64,000 nucleotides of DNA from Siphonobacter sp. BAB-5405 (GTDB taxonomy: Bacteria > Bacteroidota > Bacteroidia > Cytophagales > Spirosomataceae). A program made the translations under genes and the position numbers. Under the pieces are notes generated by a model, which ran no database searches, was not told the DNA's origin, and saw only the letters and a program-made list of their open reading frames with translations. Positions 33,957 to 42,390 of this stretch are shown one piece after another. The first letter of the stretch is position 1, and each line of letters opens with the position of its first letter. The stretch is taken from assembly GCF_002872335.1 (NCBI RefSeq), contig NZ_NJAG01000022.1, positions 61,205-125,204 on the forward strand. The letters run 5' to 3'.

Positions 33957-34004
33957 CAATTACTCAGCGTAACTCTGTGTAAAACTCTGAGGTACTCTGT
34001 GGTG
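33957..34004 (+). repeat. Right CTCTGTG-type repeat of the GxxExxY insert
   Basis: On the minus strand it reads CACCACAGAGTACCTCAGAG followed by CACAGAGTTACGCTGAGTAA. These are the same words as the left repeat in inverted orientation. It ends 15 bases before leuB. Confidence 0.65.
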
Positions 34005-34018
34005 AATCAAACCTTTAC

Positions 34019-35092
34019 ATGGCAAGTAAACATATTCTCGTAATTCCCGGTGATGGGATTGGTCAGGAAGTGACCGAAGTATCGAAACAAGTCGTCGAAG
34101 CCATTGGCCAGAAATTTGGTCATGCCTTTACCTTTGATTACGCCCTCATCGGTCACGCCGCTATCGAAGCAACCGGACAGCCGCTGCCCGAGGAAACCAT
34201 CGAAAAATCCAAAGCTTCCGATGCCATCCTCTTTGGAGCCGTGGGACACCCCAAATACGATAACGATCCTTCCGCCAAGGTACGCCCCGAGCAGGGATTG
34301 CTGGGTATTCGTAAAGCCCTGGGCCTGTACGCGAACCTGCGACCCATCAAATTATTCGACGAATTACTGGAAGCGTCCAGTATCAAAGCCGAGATTCTTC
34401 GCGGAGCGGACATCCTGTTTTTCCGGGAACTGACGGGGGACATTTACTTCGGTGAAAAAGGTCGTCAGGATGAAGGCGATACGGCGTACGATATTGCCAA
34501 ATACAGTAAGTACGAAGTCGAACGCATTGCCCGGAAGGCTTTCGAAGCAGCTCGTACCCGCAATAAAAAACTTTGCTCGGTAGATAAAGCCAACGTACTG
34601 GAAACCAGCCGCCTCTGGCGGGAAGTGGTTCAGGAAATTGCTAAAGAATATCCCGACGTAACGGTAGAGCATCAATTCGTCGATTCGGCGGCGATGTTGC
34701 TCATCAAAGATCCCCGCCGGTTCGACGTGGTACTAACGGCTAATTTGTTCGGCGATATCCTCACGGATGAAGCCAGTCAGATTGCGGGTTCCATGGGTAT
34801 GCTGGCTTCGGCCTCCATCGGTGATACCGTAGGGTTATACGAGCCCATTCACGGTTCAGCCCACGATATTACGGGTAAAGGCGTGGCCAACCCGCTGGCT
34901 TCAGTACTGTCGGCGGCCCTGATGCTGGATATTTCGTTTGGGATGAAGGAAGAAAGCGAAGCCATCATTGCTGCCGTAGACGGTGTACTCAAAGATGGTT
35001 TCCGGACGGGCGACATCGCTGATGCTCAGACCGACCGGGCCAAAATCCTGGGTACGGAAGCTATGGGAGCCGAACTGCTCAAGCGAATCTAA
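34019..35092 (+). CDS. leuB: 3-isopropylmalate dehydrogenase
   Basis: LeuB oxidises and decarboxylates 3-isopropylmalate with NAD. The 357 residues show the family pattern: HILVIPGDGIGQEVTEVSKQVVEAI, RPEQGLLGIRKALGLYANLRPI, FFRELTGDIYFGEKGRQD, DKANVLETSRLWREVVQEIA and LTANLFGDILTDEASQIAGSMGMLASAS (metal Asp residues), then YEPIHGSAHDITGKGVANP. It ends the leuCDB group. leuA follows but has its own promoter and attenuator in the 333-base gap. Confidence 0.97.
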   Translation: MASKHILVIPGDGIGQEVTEVSKQVVEAIGQKFGHAFTFDYALIGHAAIEATGQPLPEETIEKSKASDAILFGAVGHPKYDNDPSAKVRPEQGLLGIRKALGLYANLRPIKLFDELLEASSIKAEILRGADILFFRELTGDIYFGEKGRQDEGDTAYDIAKYSKYEVERIARKAFEAARTRNKKLCSVDKANVLETSRLWREVVQEIAKEYPDVTVEHQFVDSAAMLLIKDPRRFDVVLTANLFGDILTDEASQIAGSMGMLASASIGDTVGLYEPIHGSAHDITGKGVANPLASVLSAALMLDISFGMKEESEAIIAAVDGVLKDGFRTGDIADAQTDRAKILGTEAMGAELLKRI

Positions 35093-35157
35093 ACCGGGCA
35101 ATCACCGATTACGGAAGCGAAAAGGCTTAAAAAGCACGGGTATCAAACACCAAATTA

Positions 35158-35188
35158 TTTGCCTGAATCAAAATTCCGGCTATTTTTG
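35158..35188 (+). promoter_or_regulatory. Promoter of the leuA leader
   Basis: TTTG at 35158-35161, a 19-base spacer and TATTTTTG at 35181-35188 match the Bacteroidota consensus at every position. The predicted start is near 35192. Confidence 0.75.
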
Positions 35189-35214
35189 TCCTCACAATGG
35201 AAACCGCCTGTGTT

Positions 35215-35268
35215 ATGTTTGCCAAGACACTCAACCTTTCTCTTCTTATTCTCGGCCGTACGCTTTGA
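35215..35268 (+). CDS. leuA leader peptide, Leu-rich
   Basis: The 17-codon version reads MFAKTLNLSLLILGRTL followed by TGA; six of its residues are Leu. An in-frame ATG at 35197 would give 23 residues but leaves only about five bases of UTR. It lies between a consensus promoter and a strong terminator upstream of leuA. The stop codon is inside the antiterminator arm, as in the ilv leader. I infer control by charged tRNA-Leu. Confidence 0.8.
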   Translation: MFAKTLNLSLLILGRTL

Positions 35269-35330
35269 GAACGGGAGTTGGTTGTAACCATACTGAACCC
35301 TTTCTCAAGTGCTTGAGAAAGGGTTTTTTT
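35264..35330 (+). promoter_or_regulatory. leuA transcription attenuator (antiterminator and terminator)
   Basis: Terminator: AACCCTTTCTCAAG (35296-35309) with CTTGAGAAAGGGTT (35312-35325), 14 complementary bases, then seven Ts. Antiterminator: TTTGAGAACGGG (35264-35275) with CCCTTTCTCAAG (35298-35309), ten Watson-Crick pairs, one G-T pair and one mismatch. The first strand includes the leader TGA (35266-35268). The two structures exclude each other. Confidence 0.82.
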
Positions 35331-35425
35331 GTTTGCGATTTCCAATCAGACTTTGCTAAGGAGTCCCCGCTACTTAGTAGAGAATGCCTAACCAAGGAGT
35401 TCATTCACGATCACACTGTTTACTT

Positions 35426-36565
35426 ATGAGCCAAAGAATTCAAATCTTCGACACCACGCTGCGTGACGGCGAGCAAGTGCCCGGATGCCAATTAACTACG
35501 GAAGAAAAAGTAGTAATTGCCAAGGAACTTGAGCTGCTCGGAGTGGATGTTATTGAGGCTGGTTTTCCCATTTCCAGCCCTGGGGACTTTCGGTCAGTGG
35601 AGGAAATCTGTAAGGCTGTAACCGAGCCTACGGTTTGTGGACTTACCCGGGCTGTAGAGAAAGATATTGAAGTAGCGGCTGAAGCTCTCCGGTACGCCAA
35701 ACGCCCCCGGATTCACACCGGCATTGGTTCATCGGATGTACACATTCTTCATAAGTTTAACTCTACCCGTGATCAGATTCTCGAACGCGGTGTGCACGCA
35801 GTTAAATACGCGAAGAAGTTCGTGGAAGACGTGGAATTTTACGCCGAAGATGCAGGACGGGCCGATCTGGAATTCCTGGCTCGCCTGACCGAAGGCGTGA
35901 TTGCGGCGGGAGCTACGGTTGTAAACTTGCCTGATACGACCGGTTATCTGTTGCCCGAACAGATGTACAACCGCATTTCCTACCTTTTTGAGAATGTGTC
36001 TAACATTCACAAAGCCACGATTTCTATGCACTGCCACAACGATCTGGGACTGGCAACGGCGAACACGCTGGCCGGAATCCGGGCGGGTGCTCGGCAGGTA
36101 GAGGTAACCATCAATGGCATTGGCGAACGGGCGGGTAATACGTCGCTCGAAGAAATCGCCATGGCCTTGAAAGTACATAAAGACCTGGGCTTTGAAACGG
36201 GAATTGATTCTTCGCATCTGTATCCTTTGTCGAAACTTGTATCTGGAATGATGCGGATGCCCGTTCAGGCAAACAAAGCGATTGTGGGACGCAACGCGTT
36301 TGCTCACTCGTCAGGTATTCACCAGGATGGACATTTAAAGAATTCGTCGAATTACGAAATTATCAATCCCGAAGACGTAGGTGTACCTAGCTCGGAAATC
36401 ATTCTGACGGCTCGTAGCGGCCGGGCTGCCCTGCGTCACCGTCTGCAATTGCTTGGCTTTAAATTTGAAAAACTGGATTTGGATAAACTTTACGAACGCT
36501 TTTTGTTAATGGCAGATGAACGTAAAATGATCCACGATCAGGATTTAATGGAACTGGTAGGATAA
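35426..36565 (+). CDS. leuA: 2-isopropylmalate synthase, short form without regulatory domain
   Basis: LeuA condenses 2-ketoisovalerate with acetyl-CoA, the first committed step of leucine synthesis. The ATG at 35426 gives 379 residues; the open extension to 35384 has no family similarity. The catalytic barrel is complete: [65 protein letters not shown] and the linker region with [16 protein letters not shown]. Full-length LeuA of E. coli type has about 510-520 residues, the last 130 forming the leucine-binding domain. That part is absent here and a terminator follows 25 bases after the stop, so this is not a frameshift. A related acyltransferase of the homocitrate/citramalate type cannot be fully excluded, but context favours LeuA. 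Confidence 0.92.
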   Translation: MSQRIQIFDTTLRDGEQVPGCQLTTEEKVVIAKELELLGVDVIEAGFPISSPGDFRSVEEICKAVTEPTVCGLTRAVEKDIEVAAEALRYAKRPRIHTGIGSSDVHILHKFNSTRDQILERGVHAVKYAKKFVEDVEFYAEDAGRADLEFLARLTEGVIAAGATVVNLPDTTGYLLPEQMYNRISYLFENVSNIHKATISMHCHNDLGLATANTLAGIRAGARQVEVTINGIGERAGNTSLEEIAMALKVHKDLGFETGIDSSHLYPLSKLVSGMMRMPVQANKAIVGRNAFAHSSGIHQDGHLKNSSNYEIINPEDVGVPSSEIILTARSGRAALRHRLQLLGFKFEKLDLDKLYERFLLMADERKMIHDQDLMELVG

Positions 36566-36590
36566 TCTACTGATTAAAGTATCTCTGATA

Positions 36591-36623
36591 AAAGGCCTAT
36601 ACTCTCCAGTATAGGCCTTTTTT
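36591..36623 (+). terminator. Terminator of leuA
   Basis: AAAGGCCTATACT (36591-36603) pairs perfectly with AGTATAGGCCTTT (36608-36620), followed by more Ts. Confidence 0.92.
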
Positions 36624-36718
36624 AACTTTTAACGAGCCTAAATTATCCTTGGGTAGAGTTATTAAAAAATTTCAATAAGATTATCTGAATATAAAATTAT
36701 ACTATAGTGGCAAAAGCA

Positions 36719-36726
36719 TATATTTG
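36719..36726 (+). promoter_or_regulatory. Candidate -7 box for the sigma factor gene
   Basis: TATATTTG matches TAnnTTTG, 27 bases before the ATG. No good -33 element was found. The surrounding 100 bases are AT rich. Confidence 0.45.
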
Positions 36727-36752
36727 ACTTTAATTACTTCTGAATTCTATGT

Positions 36753-37373
36753 ATGAAACGTATAGCTACAAACTCTCCGGTAGAAGAATTATACTTGTGG
36801 AGAAAATTTATTACAGGTGATCCCTTAGCTTTTCAAGAACTTATTGTTTCTAACTATCGCTCGCTTGTTCAGTACGGAACCCGCTTTTGCCGGGACCAGC
36901 CTTTCATTGAAGATGTAATTCAGGACCTGTTCATCTACCTCTGGGAGCATAAACAGGACTTAAGCGACACCCCTGCGAACGTTCGTAATTATTTATTTAA
37001 AGCATTCCGTAACCGCATACTTTTCGAACTCAAGCAGCAACACCGTTTTACGGAATTGCCCGAAACGGATGACGAAGGAAGCGAGCTCTATGTGCCCTGC
37101 GTGCAGGACATGCTTCTGCACTTAGACTCTGATACGGAAGTAAAGCAGCAGATTTCGGGATTGATGGCTCAATTACCCGAACGCCAACGCGAGGCCCTGT
37201 TTTTAAAATACTACCAGGATTGTGAGATTCAGGAGATTGCTGACATCATGGGCATCAACCGCCAGTCCGTATCCAACCATTTACAGAAAGCCATGACTTT
37301 TTTACGGCATCACTGGAAAAGATCCTTCGTCACTTCCCTCATTACCAGCATTTTCACTGCCTTTTTATTGTAA
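36753..37373 (+). CDS. ECF-type RNA polymerase sigma factor
   Basis: The protein has 206 residues. Region 2: FQELIVSNYRSLVQYGTRFCRDQPFIEDVIQDLFIYLWEHKQDL. Region 4: QLPERQREALFLKYYQDCEIQEIADIMGINRQSVSNHLQKAMTFLRH. It heads the order sigma, fecR, susC, susD, the standard surface-signalling uptake locus of Bacteroidota. FecR should hold it at the membrane until the substrate binds SusC. An ATG four bases earlier is out of frame. Confidence 0.93.
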   Translation: MKRIATNSPVEELYLWRKFITGDPLAFQELIVSNYRSLVQYGTRFCRDQPFIEDVIQDLFIYLWEHKQDLSDTPANVRNYLFKAFRNRILFELKQQHRFTELPETDDEGSELYVPCVQDMLLHLDSDTEVKQQISGLMAQLPERQREALFLKYYQDCEIQEIADIMGINRQSVSNHLQKAMTFLRHHWKRSFVTSLITSIFTAFLL

Positions 37374-37537
37374 GTACTCCTATCTACCCGGCCGTACCAT
37401 CCTTCATAAAAAAAGAAGGAGAGGACTGGACATGCATTCTCCAATAAAAAAAATTAAAAAATTCCTATTCTGAGAGGGTATAACGCTATTCGTTTTTCCT
37501 AATCAGGATGGAGGCCTTCTCCTACTTTAATTATTCC

Positions 37538-38602
37538 ATGGATAGCTATAATCATTTCAAGGCGGAAGATTTCTTAGAAAACCCCTCATTTCGAGCGTGG
37601 GTGTATGGTAAATCTTCCCCGGCAGAAACCGATTACTGGAACCAATTCTTACGTGAATACCCGCAGGCGGAAGAAGCCATCCTGGAAGCTAAAGAATTGT
37701 TATTGACACTGGTTGAGCCAGAAGTGATTTTGTCAGAAGAATATATACGCGAACGCTCGCGGCGTATTCTTGAGCATACGAAACCCTTACCAATAAAGCG
37801 TAGCTTTTGGCGGTGGGGTGGGAGCATGGCTGCCGTGCTAGTGTTGGCTGCCGGACTCGGAGGGTGGTTGATCTGGAAAAACCAGGCTACCCTGCATCAG
37901 CTTCCGGTGAGCCAGAGTAAATCCTTAATAAAAGATTCCAAACACTGGGATGAGGTTATCAATGAAAGTCAGCAAAGTCGTTTGGTTTTATTGCCCGACG
38001 GAAGTTCAGTCGTGTTACAGGCCCAAAGCCAAATTGCTTTTCCCAGAAAGTTCGAGGCTGATAAACGGGAAGTAGTATTAATGGGAGAGGCTTTCTTCGA
38101 GATCAGGAAGAATCCCAAACAACCCTTCTTCGTAGAAGCGAATGAAGTAATCACCCGGGTTACCGGAACAAGCTTTACCATACGGGCCTTCGAAGCCGCT
38201 GATCAGGTAAAAGTGACCGTAAAAACGGGGACAGTTGCCGTATTCAAGAAAGCTCAGCAGGAAGTAAGTGCTCAACTTGTGCGACCCAATCAGCAAGCCA
38301 CGTTTGAACGTCAGAACCAAAAGCTGTCGGTTAGTGGAAGTCCATTGCCGGAACTGACCGTACTAGAAAAAGAGCCCTTTACCTTCGTTCGTACGCCTAT
38401 TAGCAAAGTATTTCAGGTACTGGAAAAAAATTACGGAGTAAAAATCAAGTATGATTCTGAATTGATGAGGCATTGTACCTTATCAGCGGAGCTGGGAGAT
38501 AAGCCGGTGCTGGAGAAACTAACGCTGATCTGTGCCGGGATAGAATCTACCTACGAGTACCAGAATGGAGAAGTAACAATTCATAGTAAAGGTTGCCATT
38601 AA
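37538..38602 (+). CDS. FecR family anti-sigma factor
   Basis: The protein has 354 residues from the ATG at 37538 (MDSYNHFKAEDFLENPSFRAW), the start that aligns with the paralogue at 12145; the ATG at 37508 would add ten residues. One membrane span lies at about 98-118 (MAAVLVLAAGLGGWLIW). The FecR domain (LVLLPDGSSVVLQAQSQIAFPRKFEADKREVVLMGEAFFEIRKNPKQPFFVEA) and a C-terminal DUF4974 domain (FTFVRTPISKVFQVLEKNYGVKIKY) follow. Its partner sigma gene is 165 bases upstream and the signalling SusC is downstream. Confidence 0.94.
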   Translation: MDSYNHFKAEDFLENPSFRAWVYGKSSPAETDYWNQFLREYPQAEEAILEAKELLLTLVEPEVILSEEYIRERSRRILEHTKPLPIKRSFWRWGGSMAAVLVLAAGLGGWLIWKNQATLHQLPVSQSKSLIKDSKHWDEVINESQQSRLVLLPDGSSVVLQAQSQIAFPRKFEADKREVVLMGEAFFEIRKNPKQPFFVEANEVITRVTGTSFTIRAFEAADQVKVTVKTGTVAVFKKAQQEVSAQLVRPNQQATFERQNQKLSVSGSPLPELTVLEKEPFTFVRTPISKVFQVLEKNYGVKIKYDSELMRHCTLSAELGDKPVLEKLTLICAGIESTYEYQNGEVTIHSKGCH

Positions 38603-38664
38603 TTCTACGTTATCCCTTGATCCGAACAAAGCCTATGTAGCACACTAACTCCTTTATGAAAAAA

Positions 38665-38690
38665 GCCCCCGATGTTCCCGCATCGGAGGC
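38665..38690 (+). promoter_or_regulatory. Hairpin in the fecR-susC spacer
   Basis: GCCCCCGATG (38665-38674) pairs with CATCGGAGGC (38681-38690), nine pairs and one mismatch, preceded by AAAAAA and followed by a pyrimidine-rich CCGTACCCTCCCC. It lies in the 183-base leader of susC. It might be a leader structure controlling susC. Confidence 0.45.
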
Positions 38691-38785
38691 CCGTACCCTC
38701 CCCTTCAGTCTTGCAAAACAGTCATCCTCCCAAAAAGGATGAACAGGGGATTCTTTGTCTAATGGTTATTAAACCTTTCAAATTT

Positions 38786-41700
38786 ATGCAAAAATTTTTC
38801 CACTCAAACAAACTGCTGTACGACCTTATGAAAGTCAGTCTTGTACAGTTTTTCATGGCAGTAGTGTTTGTAGGTGCAAGTCATGCTCACGAGAGCTCGG
38901 GGCAGGAAATCCTTAACCAACGAGTTACTATTGCTGTTAAAAATCAGGATCTGGAAAGCGTACTTTCCAGACTGGCCAAAATTGCAAAAGTTCACTTTCT
39001 GTACAGCCCGGAATTAGTTGAGGCAGACCGTAAAGTAAACCTCACCCTGCATAACCAGACGATTGGCTCAGCCTTGCAGGAGTTACTGAATCCGCTGGCA
39101 CTGACCTATCAGGTGATGGGTGAACAAATCATCCTGAAACGCAAACCCGCTTTAGGACTCGTAGCCAGTGCATCAACGCCTGCTGAGAACAAAGCGGAAG
39201 AAACAGAAATGCCCGTTGCTCCGGTAGATGTTACCGTGAAAGGGGTTATTCTGGGTGACGACGGATTGCCGCTGGTAGGCGTAAGCGTCCAGGTGAAGGG
39301 AACCACGATTGGAACGACCAGTAAAGCGGACGGATCGTATCAGCTGACGGTACCAAACTCGGAATCGGTACTGATTTTCAGTTACGTAGGCTTTATCAAG
39401 CAGGAAATTCCAGTAGGCGATAAAACGACGATTGACGTACGCTTACAAAGCGATACGCAGGCACTTTCGGAAGTCGTTGTCGTTGGATACGGCGAGCAGA
39501 AAAAGGAGACGGTAACGGGTGCAGTAACGACTGTTAAAGGTACGGATCTGGTGAAATCACCTGCGGTCAACCTGACTAACTCGATTGCGGGTCGGATGCC
39601 TGGTGTGATTGCTGTACAACGAAGTGGCGAACCAGGTTACGATGGAGCAGGGATCCGGATTCGGGGTACGAACACGCTGGGAAATAGCGACGCTCTGATT
39701 GTAGTCGATGGAATTCCGGCACGGGCGGGCGGTTTTGACCGGATCAACCCAGCCGATATCGAAACGATTTCCGTTTTGAAAGATGCTTCGGCTGCGATTT
39801 ACGGAGCCCGGGCTGCGAACGGGGTTATCCTGATTACGACCAAACGCGGTAAATCAGGTAAGCCTGAGCTATCGTATTCGTTTAACCAGGGTTTCTCTCA
39901 GCCAACCGTTATTCCTAAACTGGCGAATGCTTCGCAATTTGCTGAGATGCGGAATGAACTGGAAGTGTTCAACTTGCCCGCCAACGAATGGCGTAACGCT
40001 ACGGATGCCTTCCGTTCGACGGGAAGTTATACCCGTCCGGATGGATCTGTAAAAGCAGCTCCTTATAAGCCGGAAGATTTCCAGAAATTTGCCGATGGTT
40101 CGGATCCCTGGTTTCACCCCAACACGGATTGGTTCGGAGATGCATTGAAGACCTGGTCTCCACAATCTCGCCACAATGTTCAGTTGAGCGGAGGAACCGA
40201 AAACGTGAAGTATCTGACTTCGATCGGGTATCAAAACCAGGATGCGTACTACAAAAATTCAGCGACGGGTTACAAGCAGTACGATCTGCGTCTGAATCTG
40301 GATGCCAACATTAACAAGTACGTACACGTCAACCTGGGTAGCATTGCTCGTCAGGAAAGCCGTCGTTTCCCAACCAAATCAGCCGGTACCGTTTTCCGGA
40401 TGCTGATGCGGGGTCTGCCTACGCAACCGGCTTTCTGGCCGAATGGCATGCCTGGTCCAGATATTGAGAATGGTGAAAACCCTGTAGTAATCACTACGAA
40501 TCAGACGGGTTATGACCGGGATACGCGTTACTACTGGCAAACCAATGGTTCGATCGATATTAAAATCCCTGGTGTAGAAGGCCTGAAATTTACGGGAACG
40601 GCTGCCATTGACAAGTATATCCGTCAAACCAAACGCTGGGAAACGCCCTGGTATCTGTACACGCATCAGGGAGCCTTCGAAAGCGATGGAGTAACGCCAG
40701 TCTTAGTACGTGGAAAACGCGGTCCTGCCGAACCTCGTCTGTCGCAGGGCAATGAAGATCAGCTGAACATTCTGTTGGGCGGAATCGGAACCTACGAACG
40801 CAAATTTGGGGATCATGCCGTGACCGTACTGGCCGGGGTGAACAAGGAAACCATCCGCAACGACAACTTCAGTGCATACCGTCGTTACTTCATCTCTACG
40901 GCGATTGATCAGCTTTTTGCTGGCGGTGATCTGGAGCGTACCAACAACGGGGGTGCCTGGGAACGGGCTCGTTTGAACTACTTCGGACGGGTTGCCTACA
41001 ACTATAAAGAGAAGTATCTGGCCGAATTCCTATGGCGGTATGATGGTTCGTACATGTTCCCCGAACAAACCCGTTACGGATTTTTCCCGGGTATCATGGC
41101 GGGCTGGCAGATTTCAGAAGAAAACTTCTTCAAGAACAACGTCAACTTCGTGAATTACCTGAAGCTGCGGGCTTCTTATGGTCAGATGGGTAATGACCAG
41201 ATTTACTACGATAACACCCTCCAGGAGTATCAGTACTACTCAACGGCCGGTTTTGGTACGTATGTCATCAACAACCAGTTACAGAAGACCCTGTTTGAAT
41301 CTCGCGTACCTAACCCCAACATTACTTGGGAGGTTGCCAATAACTCAAATATTGGTTTGGAAGGTCAGTTATTCAACGGAAAAATCAACTTCGAGTTTGA
41401 GTACTTCTATAACAAACGGACGAGTATCCTCTGGCGTAAAAACGCTTCGATTCCTCAAACGACTGGTATGAAGTTACCCGCTGAAAACATCGGTAAGATG
41501 CAAAACACCGGGTTTGAATTCAAGGTAGGTCACTCCGGTCAGAAGGGTGATTTCCGGTATAACGTAAGCTTCAACGGAGGCTATGCGAAGAACAAGGTTC
41601 TGTTCTGGGATGAAGCCCCAGGATCTCCCGTATATCAACGTACAACCGGAGCCCCTTTAAATGCCTACTTGTTCTATGAGTACGATGGCGTCTTCAAAGA

Positions 41701-42325
41701 TCAGGCGGATATTGATGCTACGTTGAGTCGTGTAGATTACTCAGCCATTAGCAACACGATACGTCCTGGTGATATGAAGTATAAAGATTTCAACGGAGAC
41801 GGTAAAATTGATCCGGATGACCGCGTAAGAGGCAAGAGAAACACCATTCCTACCTTGCAGGGTGGTCTCAATGGATCATTCAACTACAAGAATTTCGACT
41901 TATCCATTCTCTTCCAATATGCGACTGGAGCCCAATTGTTCGTAAGTACGGGTGAATCGGGTAGTATCGGTAACTACCTGCTGGACGTGTATCAGCACCG
42001 TTGGACGGTTGATAATCCAAGTAGCGTATATCCCCGGATCGCAGACCGTAGTGATCAGTACTACACCAAGAGTGATGATAACAAAAACTCCTACTGGCTG
42101 CGGAGCTCCGATTACATTCGTCTGAAAAACTTAGAATTAGGCTATACGTTGCCTTCTACGCTCAGCAAACAGATCGGTATGAATGCGGTACGATTCTATG
42201 TAAATGGTCTGAACCTCTTTACGGTTGATAAGCTGAAAGTGTACGATCCGGAAGCGGATAACACTACGGGTCAGTATTATCCTCCTGCCCGCATTATCAA
42301 CACGGGTTTATCCATCACATTCTAA
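38786..42325 (+). CDS. SusC/RagA-like TonB-dependent outer-membrane receptor with STN domain
   Basis: From the ATG at 38786 (MQKFFHSNKLLYDLMKVSL) the protein has 1179 residues; ATGs at 38762 and 38672 are also in frame. After the signal segment comes the STN domain (about residues 43-120, VTIAVKNQDLESVLSRLAKIAKVHFLYSPEL). A carboxypeptidase-regulatory-like domain follows (about 150-235, VKGVILGDDGLPLVGVSVQVKGTTIGT), then the linker ALSEVVVVGYGEQKK, the plug (NSIAGRMPGVIAVQRSGEPGYDGAGIRIRG) and a large barrel ending TGLSITF. It is the transducer for the sigma/FecR pair upstream and the import channel for SusD downstream. Confidence 0.95.
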   Translation: MQKFFHSNKLLYDLMKVSLVQFFMAVVFVGASHAHESSGQEILNQRVTIAVKNQDLESVLSRLAKIAKVHFLYSPELVEADRKVNLTLHNQTIGSALQELLNPLALTYQVMGEQIILKRKPALGLVASASTPAENKAEETEMPVAPVDVTVKGVILGDDGLPLVGVSVQVKGTTIGTTSKADGSYQLTVPNSESVLIFSYVGFIKQEIPVGDKTTIDVRLQSDTQALSEVVVVGYGEQKKETVTGAVTTVKGTDLVKSPAVNLTNSIAGRMPGVIAVQRSGEPGYDGAGIRIRGTNTLGNSDALIVVDGIPARAGGFDRINPADIETISVLKDASAAIYGARAANGVILITTKRGKSGKPELSYSFNQGFSQPTVIPKLANASQFAEMRNELEVFNLPANEWRNATDAFRSTGSYTRPDGSVKAAPYKPEDFQKFADGSDPWFHPNTDWFGDALKTWSPQSRHNVQLSGGTENVKYLTSIGYQNQDAYYKNSATGYKQYDLRLNLDANINKYVHVNLGSIARQESRRFPTKSAGTVFRMLMRGLPTQPAFWPNGMPGPDIENGENPVVITTNQTGYDRDTRYYWQTNGSIDIKIPGVEGLKFTGTAAIDKYIRQTKRWETPWYLYTHQGAFESDGVTPVLVRGKRGPAEPRLSQGNEDQLNILLGGIGTYERKFGDHAVTVLAGVNKETIRNDNFSAYRRYFISTAIDQLFAGGDLERTNNGGAWERARLNYFGRVAYNYKEKYLAEFLWRYDGSYMFPEQTRYGFFPGIMAGWQISEENFFKNNVNFVNYLKLRASYGQMGNDQIYYDNTLQEYQYYSTAGFGTYVINNQLQKTLFESRVPNPNITWEVANNSNIGLEGQLFNGKINFEFEYFYNKRTSILWRKNASIPQTTGMKLPAENIGKMQNTGFEFKVGHSGQKGDFRYNVSFNGGYAKNKVLFWDEAPGSPVYQRTTGAPLNAYLFYEYDGVFKDQADIDATLSRVDYSAISNTIRPGDMKYKDFNGDGKIDPDDRVRGKRNTIPTLQGGLNGSFNYKNFDLSILFQYATGAQLFVSTGESGSIGNYLLDVYQHRWTVDNPSSVYPRIADRSDQYYTKSDDNKNSYWLRSSDYIRLKNLELGYTLPSTLSKQIGMNAVRFYVNGLNLFTVDKLKVYDPEADNTTGQYYPPARIINTGLSITF

Positions 42326-42390
42326 GGTAAGCTAGGGTACGGTTGCTGCTGAACCGGTAACCGTACCCCGCATCGAAACGAAATAAGACT

